A DNA stretch of 64,000 nucleotides, taken from NCBI GenBank assembly GCA_032821775.1, contig JAVLRN010000004.1, forward strand, positions 2,604,001-2,668,000, read 5' to 3'. This document shows, in pieces, positions 57,447-64,000 of the stretch (within the stretch, counting starts at the first letter, position 1; every line of letters begins with the position of its first letter). The stretch is from Sanguinoderma infundibulare. Taxonomy: Eukaryota; Basidiomycota; Agaricomycetes; Polyporales; Polyporaceae. A program made the position numbers and the translations under genes. The notes below the pieces were generated by a model. That model ran no database searches. It was given only the letters and a program-made list of their open reading frames with translations, and had not been told where the DNA came from.

Positions 57447-57618
57447 GATGTCTTCACAGTGCACTCGAATGTGTGCAAATGCCAGCCATCAACATACTCA
57501 ATGATCGACTTTAGCTTGAAGAAGGCATAGATGGTACTGGTCCACTGCTGCATTGCTAACTCTGCCAGATACTGATTTGTTAGTTTTACAGGTTGCATCT
57601 CAGAACTGATGCTCACAC

Positions 57619-58861
57619 TAAGGCTGAACATGGATTGCCTGTGGGTTGACCTAGATCCATACTTGTGGATATTGAGGTCTAAAAGGGCTTGACCCAGATC
57701 TGCACAGGTCAAGACTTATGCTGATTCATACCCATGAATCTTTGACCTGTTACCCATAGGTTGACCCATGCAAAGACCTATATCCACAGAGACCTGCAAC
57801 ACCCACTCAAATATATATAAGTTTGAGCTGTTTTATGTATAATATTGTGTATTTTATTTATCTAAGATTAAAATTAAACATTATATGTTAACTATAAGAC
57901 TAACACTGCCAAGATAACTATATAGAGGTCAAGGGTGACAATTGCAGCACCTTCAGGCAGCTCATCTGAAGCCTCCACATGCACCCTGTCATATACTTAG
58001 AAGACATTGTGATACTGTGTAGTGTTGCAGCCCTTCTGCATTCATTACCTTCTTATACCTCACATTCCACCTCTCATACATGAATGCAAATTCATCCTTC
58101 TCTACATCCTGTGGTTGCCTCTCTGGGCACAGCCTTGAAGCTGAATGTTGCAGATGTGCCTAGATGGCAGACTGGGCATCAGTGTGATGCTATTTATGAG
58201 ACAAGATAAGACAATGACAGCAGATGAGAGCAGAGGTGCTGGTATAGATAAGGGTGACCAGGTGAATGCTAACAAGAGTGTAAACATTGTGGACAGTGTG
58301 AAAGGTCATAGGTGGCTATCAAAGTTAAATACTCAGCCATCAAATAGTATAGTAAAACAGCATGTGCATATATCATTTTTGGGTCAAGCTGAAGTTAATG
58401 AAGAAGAGGGTAAAAGAGGTAAGTGCATGAAATAAGGAGACAGACACAGAGTATGCAGATGAATACCACATTATACAGTAACACAATATATTCAAATATC
58501 AAGGGAATTGCATGCATCATGATGTAACCTTACTGTTTATTGAATGGTTTAACCACCTGCATAGGTTAGAGAGAAGGCTAAAGGCAACACACCTGGCATC
58601 ATAGCTCAATCAAATATCTCTGCTGCACTCATTGTGAGTAAATATATTATATAGACCATTTATTGAAGACATAGACTGCTTATTTTCTTGAAAAAACCTA
58701 TAAATAACCTGCAGGTAACCCATGGCTTTAAAACCTCTTACCCAGATCCATGCCTGACTCATGCACTAGGTATCTGTAGCTACAAAACCTATTACTCATG
58801 AATCTGGATCTGGGTATATATGGATATACCTGCAAGGAATCCATACCCATGTTCAGCCTTA
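57619..58861. mobile_element. MITE-like element, subfamily II, long copy (1,243 bp)
   Basis: Ends TAAGGCTGAACATGG and the complement of TAAGGCTGAACATGG. Flanked by GCTCACAC (57,611-57,618) and GCTTGCAC (58,862-58,869), 6 of 8 matching, both differences transitions. Both outer parts match the 634-bp copy. About 600 bp of extra sequence in the middle shows no recognisable transposase. Confidence 0.8.
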
Positions 58862-59469
58862 GCTTGCACTGAGCTTCTCCTTGAAGTCTGTCACAGCTCC
58901 AGTGACCTCAAACTCAACCTCAGACTCTTTTTCACAATTTCTGCCCCTAGCAGATGCCTTCTCAATGATTTCAAGGCCATCATCCTCAAGTGCAACTGCC
59001 TGCATGATTTTCTTCTCCTTGTGTGTGATTAATTTATTAGCCTTTGTAGTTGCTTTGAATGTGGAGGGAGTAGTTTTTGTGGTTGCAGCATGTGATAAAA
59101 AGCAGGGCATGTGAGAGGAAAGTGAGAAGAATAAAATGGTCATGTTTGAACACTAATGCAAATATATAAGAAACAACATGTCGCAAGCTGGACTAAACAC
59201 ATACAAACAATATCATAATATGTACAAGATAGGATCAGGATTCAAGGTAAGATATAAGACATCTAAAACTAGTGTGAGCATATAGCAAGCTCACTGACAT
59301 AATCACAATATTCTATACACCTCCTTGAGTGAGCAGAGTGTGAGCAGGTATGTGAAAAGGATGGAGATGAAGACAAAAAGGAACAAATAAAAACATACAG
59401 AAAGTGACCATGGGTGCATCGTAGTGCACCCTTTGAATCCTTTAATCCTTTATCAAGCTTCATTCACAA

Positions 59470-59704
59470 ACTCTTTCTTTGGCTGGAGGCAGTTGCACTA
59501 GTAGTGACCCTTCTTGCTGCATGTGAAGCATGTAATGTGTTTGATTAGAGTGTGGAGCTTTATAGCAGCAGCAAGTGCAATGTTAAAAGTAACAGCTGTG
59601 GCAACTGAGACAGTGATGGGCATAGCAGCAAGTTGATGTGCTTTCTCATTAAGGAGATGGGTGATGACATTTTTGAGGGTAAGGTCATCAGGTAGGATGT
59701 GCAT
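59470..59704 (-). pseudogene. Copia gag C-terminal fragment with zinc knuckle
   Basis: Minus-strand frame: PDDLTLKNVITHLLNEKAHQ, an Ala-rich stretch, then ITCFTCSKKGHY-stop-CNC. The Cys/His spacing is a C-x2-C-x4-H-x4-C knuckle with one internal TAG (from CAG by C-to-T). It is a different gag from the element at 6.5-11.6 kb. No LTR is seen beside it. Confidence 0.7.
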
Positions 59705-59792
59705 ATCTCAGGTTCAGGTCAAACCCTCTGAACCCCTAATACTCACAGGTACAGGTCCAGGTCAACTCACAGGTGACCTGTGTTTAGCCTTA
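59705..59792 (-). mobile_element. MITE subfamily II, terminal fragment
   Basis: About 88 bp ending GTGTTTAGCCTTA, matching the end at 56,690-56,773 ('aggtcaaaccctctgaa', 'cacaggtacagg'). The other end is missing. It abuts the copia gag fragment. Confidence 0.7.
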
Positions 59793-60600
59793 GAGCTAGT
59801 GCTTGGCTATGATGAGGTATGAGGAGGGTGCAATGACTCCCAGTGGTGACATGTAGGATTCAAATGCAGCAGTGGTTATTGTGGCTGCCACAGTGACAGT
59901 AGTTGACAGCAGCTGCTGTGGTCTTAGTGCACAGATGTTCATGAACATGCATATAGTCTTTTTTTTGTCTTATTTCTACTACTCCTGTGCTATTACAACT
60001 GCACAATGTACCTACAAATGAATTCATAACATTCTTAATGATCACTGCCCACCCAAGGCCCACCCCACCCACTTAACCCTCCTCACTGCCTGCCTGCTGC
60101 TGGATATGGTATCTGGTTGGATTAGAATTTATTGGTCAGCATCTCCTATCAATGTTCAGGTGCCTGATTGGTATGGGTGTCTCAGCGACCAATACCCATC
60201 ACCCCCTAGAATGTGTAATCACCCTTGAGGCTTATTGGTCATTCCGAGGGGGGCCTGCTGTAGGCAGGCATCAAAATTGGCCCAGAAGGTGTCTTCTGGC
60301 ATCTAAAAAAGAGTACCCAGGGGTGCCACTAGGGCCCAGGGGTGACCCAGGGACCAACCTCGTGCCACTGGCATTTTACATGGCATGACCACCACCACCA
60401 CCAGCAGCAGTTTCATCTTGCATTACTGCTGCTTTGATGTCTATTGGTGGCAGTATACATATTGAAAACTCATAGCTTTTCCCTATCCACATCTGGATCC
60501 CTACTTGACTCTTTGCAGCCCAGGCATCTCAGTTACAACTTGTTGTCTGCTGGCAGTCCCACTGCTTCCCTTTCTCCTTCCCTTCTATCAAGCTGTCATG
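59793..60600. other. No gene recognised
   Basis: 60,150-60,390 is GC-richer than its surroundings ('ggggggcctgctgtaggcaggc', 'gtgccactagggcccaggggtgacccaggg') and may be part of another repeat. No terminal repeats or coding frame recognised. Confidence 0.35.
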
Positions 60601-61910
60601 AGCACCATCCTCAGCCATGCGGTCTTTTCAAACCATCTAGAATCGAATAGGACATCAGTGAAGGGAAAGCATAAGCAGTCCAGGTGAGTGGTCCCATCCT
60701 CACATGCAGTCCATCCATCTCAGTGCATCATTCTCATTTTCAGATCTCAGAAATCTCTTGCATCTGATGTTCCCATCACCACTCTCATCTTTTTCATCCT
60801 CTGACTGAAATTGAGTGTGGGATACTGGTGCCTGACACACCTCAGCTCCTGGCATGTCCCTCTCTTCTCTCCACCCACAGCTAGCCTCCCTTCATCGCTC
60901 AATCGTTTCCAACAATTCCTTTCCACACTCTTCATCACATATAGCTTCTGACACATTGCCTTCCAGTTCACCATGTGAGCCTTCTAGGAGGCTTTCCCTG
61001 ATGTCAAAGCCTCTGTGTGGTACCTGGGCTATCACTGGATGTTGCAGGTAAGTTCTTTATTTGATTCATCTAGCTTGTACATAAAATGTCCAGGTGTGCT
61101 GTTTGAGCTGGACGGAGATTGCCCCTGAGGTGTGCATACTCAGGTGCATCCATAGCTGTTGCGCATTGTAGCAGGGCCTGTCTTGGGTGAGGTTGTTCCA
61201 TGTAACAGATCTTCGGTGTTTCTTAATTCACATTCACATTTGATGTTTGTATGCAATCCCCTACTTGTGTACTGATAGCTGTTGACATGCTTGAAGATGT
61301 TGAATAGAGGTAAATGGATGTGGATTGTGCAGTTTGCTTGAGTCTGAACAACCCAGCAGCTGCAATCATGCACATGAGTGTGTTTCTTAACATGGCAACT
61401 AGGTACTGACCTCATGCACACCTGCATAGGAGCATCTTGACTTGCTGCATGACCACCATGCCTGAACCACTTGTTATGCTTAACAACACTACCAAAAAAA
61501 TCATTTCCCCCCTCTATGTTTTCAAATTGACATATCTGGCCTCCTTTGACACCCTCTACTTTGGGATGTCTAACCAAGATGGATTTGAGAAATGCCACAT
61601 CTGCTGCATTTGCAGCATTCCCACCCTTCCCCCTTCTTCCCATAAAATGCCACTCCTCTTTGATGTACTTGCCAAAATTGCTGAGGACAAGTGCACATTG
61701 ATGACACACAGTCATCACTGGCCTGCAAATGAGGAGCTGGTAGCCTCCTGCTGGCTGAAGGCATGCCTGAGCCACATTTCTCAGATTGCCTGGTGTGGCA
61801 TCATTCTGATCATCAAGGCAATTATTGAGTTGATTGACAGTGATGTGGACATAATTTGCCTCCTCAGCATCAACCTGGATGAGGAGCTTTTTTTTCCATC
61901 AGACAGGTGA
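60601..61910 (+). pseudogene. Decayed multi-exon coding region, possibly KDZ-element associated
   Basis: An ATG exon with a basic run (KGKHKQ) ends at GTGAGT near 60,685. An acceptor at ~60,743 leads to QKSLASDVPITTL, and near 60,990 EAFPDVKASVWYLGYHW ends at GTAAGT. From 61,640 an open frame with LLFDVLAKIAEDKC and a hydrophobic helix runs to ~61,910. Exon-like borders are present, but stops occur between blocks and I recognise no domain. The position upstream of the zinc-domain gene at 63.2 kb suggests they may be parts of one gene. Confidence 0.3.
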
Positions 61911-62204
61911 CACACTCCCCATGTTCAATGAGCATGGCACCTCTTGCCTGCCTCGCTCAATCGCTGAAGTCCCCTTTAGAAAGTTCATTTATGCAGTTTT
62001 TAGTATTAAGTATGTTCACAATTGAGTTGTGGGCACCCACACCATGTTTGCACCCTTGTATGTGATGTTCCTGGCCTAGTGATATCTGTATCAGCTCTAA
62101 ATTATGTTAGCTTTGTATAATAATGTCGAGGCTGTATTTCTAAAATTGCTTGTAGGCTCCTGCCCTTGACACCACTTTGTAGGACTTTTCTCAAATATAT
62201 ACAA

Positions 62205-62650
62205 GATCAGTATCATCATATTCAGATGTCATCTCTGTGGAACAGGCATACGAGAGCTATAAGTGCTCTTGAGGATCTCCTACAATACATTAGGTGCAGT
62301 GTATTATGACAGAGTCTATGTGGACACCATTGGATTGTGACTCTGATTATTCCACAATTGGACCCTTTCCTCCACCTTTGATTTCTTCAGCCCAATCACT
62401 TGCAATCAGCAGTGGCATTTCCATTATGCCAAAGAATGCAGATGAGACTCATTCAGAGTTTGGTGTTTACTCTCAGTATACATCACAAGTTTTGGCCATA
62501 TAAAGCCTTTCTTCCCCCCTTTGGCTTCATCTGACTATGGGCAGCTGTTGACAGGATGACAAGTCCTCATCCTCATCCACAATGCTAGTATCATATTCAG
62601 ACATCATCCTCTGAGGCATACAAAAGCTATAGGTGTGCTCTTCAGAACAT
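62205..62650. repeat. Diverged direct repeat, about 60 bp, two copies
   Basis: 62,208-62,268 and 62,582-62,642 share 'agtatcatnntattcaga', 'tctgnggnacaggcata', 'agctatanntgctctt' with gaps. It may be a duplicated exon segment of the surrounding decayed gene. Confidence 0.4.
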
Positions 62651-63149
62651 TGCTCAGCAGACAGTTGGGATGTCATTGGGATGGTCCAAGCATGCAGGAA
62701 TTTTGTGTGGCTATGATTTGAATCACAATAGATGTATATACCCCTGCAATACAAATGACATGTAGTGAGTCAAGAAACCCAGATGAGTATATGCAATGTT
62801 TCAGGCATTAAACCAGCACTGGGGAGGGCAGCAAAAGAACAAAGATGGCAATTTTATAAATCCACAAAGACAAGACTCAAGCCCCTGTCACTAACACTTG
62901 CTCCTCACCACATCTCTCTGTCCTTTGCTATTCACAATGTCTGTCTTCAAGCTGGACATGATATGGCTGCAGTGCATGAACACCATCAAAGCTGAGGCTG
63001 AGTGCAAGTTATTCATATCTATCTGAAAGGCAAATGTATGTCAATGCCATTTTTTTCTGAACTGCGTTCAAAAACACTTACCATCTGAATGTGTATACAG
63101 GCTGAGCAGCAAGCCAAATTCTAGAGAGAGAACCACAATAGCCAGTTAA

Positions 63150-64000
63150 AGTCTCCAGTGCAACTCCTGCTGGTTGCTAAGTACACTGAGTACCTCAGCA
63201 AGATGGAGAAATACCTCCATTTGGGGGCACTAGACCTGGAGTGGCCATTTGTCAGTCCCATCATTGAGCCCCCCTAGTATCTCCACCAATTTTGCCATTG
63301 CATCAATCTGGATATTGAGTCAGAGATGATGTACTTAAAGTGTTGCCATGGCATTCACTGGATCTTTTACAACACCCTCCTCTGCTGTCCGAACTGCAAA
63401 GGGAAGAGGATCAAGTGGAATGGGTGGAATTTGAGTGGACTGTGGAAGATTCATGGGTTGCATGAGGAGATGGCAATTGGGCAGCAAATGTGGTGTCTTG
63501 ACTGCACATAGAGGTATACAAAGGGTTTGAAAGGAGGTGAAGAGGGTAGGTACTGTTTTGTGACCACAAACCCACAATTCTGGGAGTTGTTCGAGCACTG
63601 GGAACTGCCTTGTAAGTAATTGTTCTAATGCTGCAGTCAGATGAGGAGTTGCATTCAGCATACCTCAAGTTATGAGCTGTTTGACTGCAGCAGGTCCTGA
63701 CTCACCATGGCAACTGCCAACAGCTGACCTCCCCCATTTCTTCAGCTGGTCTGGGGTCACATTGGAGCTCTTTGATGTCATTGTTGAGCTCTGCCTGAGG
63801 ACAACCTCCAGCAGATTGGCAGAGGCAGTTAAGCATGTGTACTATTCAGTTTTTTTCTGCTGCATTGTTGTTAGTAATGAGTATCTGCAGAGCTGCATTT
63901 GCAACAATACCATCAGAAACACTACACATACCTGTGTGCTTTTCAAGCCCAAAGGCAACAATTCTTGCTCCATAACTTTGACCACAACTAGTGCAAAGCT
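63150..64000 (+). pseudogene. KDZ-element-associated zinc-binding protein (DUF6729-like), runs off the window
   Basis: Plus-strand blocks: EYLSKMEKYLHLGALDLEWP, a TAG near 63,275, then YLHHF, a zinc ribbon with LLCCPNCKGKR and WCLDC (63,390-63,505). An intron-like gap and a frame change are followed by WELFEHWELP (~63,570), and a last block with FFSWSGVTLELFDVIVELCL, RLAEAVKHVYY and VSNEYLQSC (63,735-63,890). From memory this is the layout of a zinc-binding domain found in basidiomycete proteins linked to KDZ transposons (labelled DUF6729). Stops between blocks suggest decay. The rest lies beyond 64,000. Confidence 0.5.

Larger units (their letters stand above)
56774..59143 (-). pseudogene. 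hAT-type transposase N-terminal region with BED zinc finger, broken by two insertions
   Basis: From right to left on the minus strand: KEKKIMQAVALEDDG and ESEVEFEVTGAVTDFKEKL (59,100-58,870), then across a MITE QYLAELAMQQWTSTIYAFFK, IIEYVDGWHLHTFEC (57,590-57,470), then across a gypsy solo LTR HYF, DTQDHVSMKN and MHTVCCW (56,895-56,820). This matches, from memory, the BED-finger start of agaricomycete hAT transposases (W..YAFF, HxFxC, N..H...CW). The second Cys of the C-x4-C pair is not seen and a TAG follows HYF. The catalytic domain is absent. Read-through at the MITE is in frame once a single duplication is kept. Confidence 0.6.

Noticed and set aside
61140..61775. 211-codon open frame on the minus strand
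   Set aside because: No domain, low-complexity logic or splice context supports it. It opposes a region with exon-like borders on the plus strand and is probably a chance open frame in CpG-poor DNA.

Overview
The window looks like nuclear DNA of a basidiomycete fungus, most likely an agaricomycete. Short GT-AG introns (about 50-80 bp), small exons, copia and chromodomain gypsy retrotransposons, and KDZ-, Tnp2- and hAT-type transposases all fit that picture. So do host gene families typical of mushrooms: WD40 with a hydrophobic C-terminus, SUN domain, F-box/leucine-rich, viroplasmin/RNase H1-type, NAD-epimerase. There are no operons, Shine-Dalgarno sites or CRISPR arrays. All family names come from reading translations and from memory; no search was run.

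Layout. 1-6,730 is an AT-rich, CpG-poor transposon graveyard: an LTR fragment, a tRNA-like gene, copia LTRs in both orientations, two hAT-like MITEs and a KDZ transposase remnant. 6,516-11,568 is one minus-strand Ty1/copia element with both LTRs (the 3' one truncated) and a broken gag-pol. An inverted scrap of its reverse transcriptase abuts its 5' LTR. 12.3-15.4 kb is a decayed minus-strand gene of a repetitive agaricomycete family. 15.8-17.1 kb holds dispersed inverted repeats. 17.2-22.9 kb is a minus-strand Tnp2-type transposase gene, complete in layout but carrying seven in-frame stops.

22.9-43.9 kb is a CpG-richer compartment with host-like genes: an F-box-like gene, a viroplasmin gene and a WD40 gene (minus), then on the plus strand a coiled-coil/helical gene split by a MITE, a patchwork of exons captured from RPT4, RPS4 and a NAD-epimerase gene, an apparently intact two-exon gene, a SUN-domain gene, a long Pro/Gln-rich multi-exon gene with a MITE in an intron, and another conserved unknown gene.

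44-64 kb is again AT-rich and CpG-poor. It holds a nested stack: an old hAT transposase gene, MITEs with 8-bp target duplications, a full-length Ty3/gypsy chromovirus (49,149-56,638, duplication GTAAC) inserted in a MITE, a foreign solo LTR inside the gypsy 5' LTR, another MITE inside its chromodomain coding region, and a gypsy solo LTR (duplication GATGT) in the hAT gene. The right edge carries a KDZ-associated zinc-domain gene that runs off the window.

Two themes link the regions. First, one group of small elements shares the terminal core GGCTG..CATAGGT with 8-bp duplications, as expected for hAT, and has landed in genes, introns and other transposons. Second, most broken reading frames are broken by C-to-T or G-to-A changes (CGA to TGA, CAG to TAG, TGG to TGA, catalytic Asp to Asn). 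That suggests cytosine methylation/deamination or a RIP-like process acting on transposons and also on several host-like genes.
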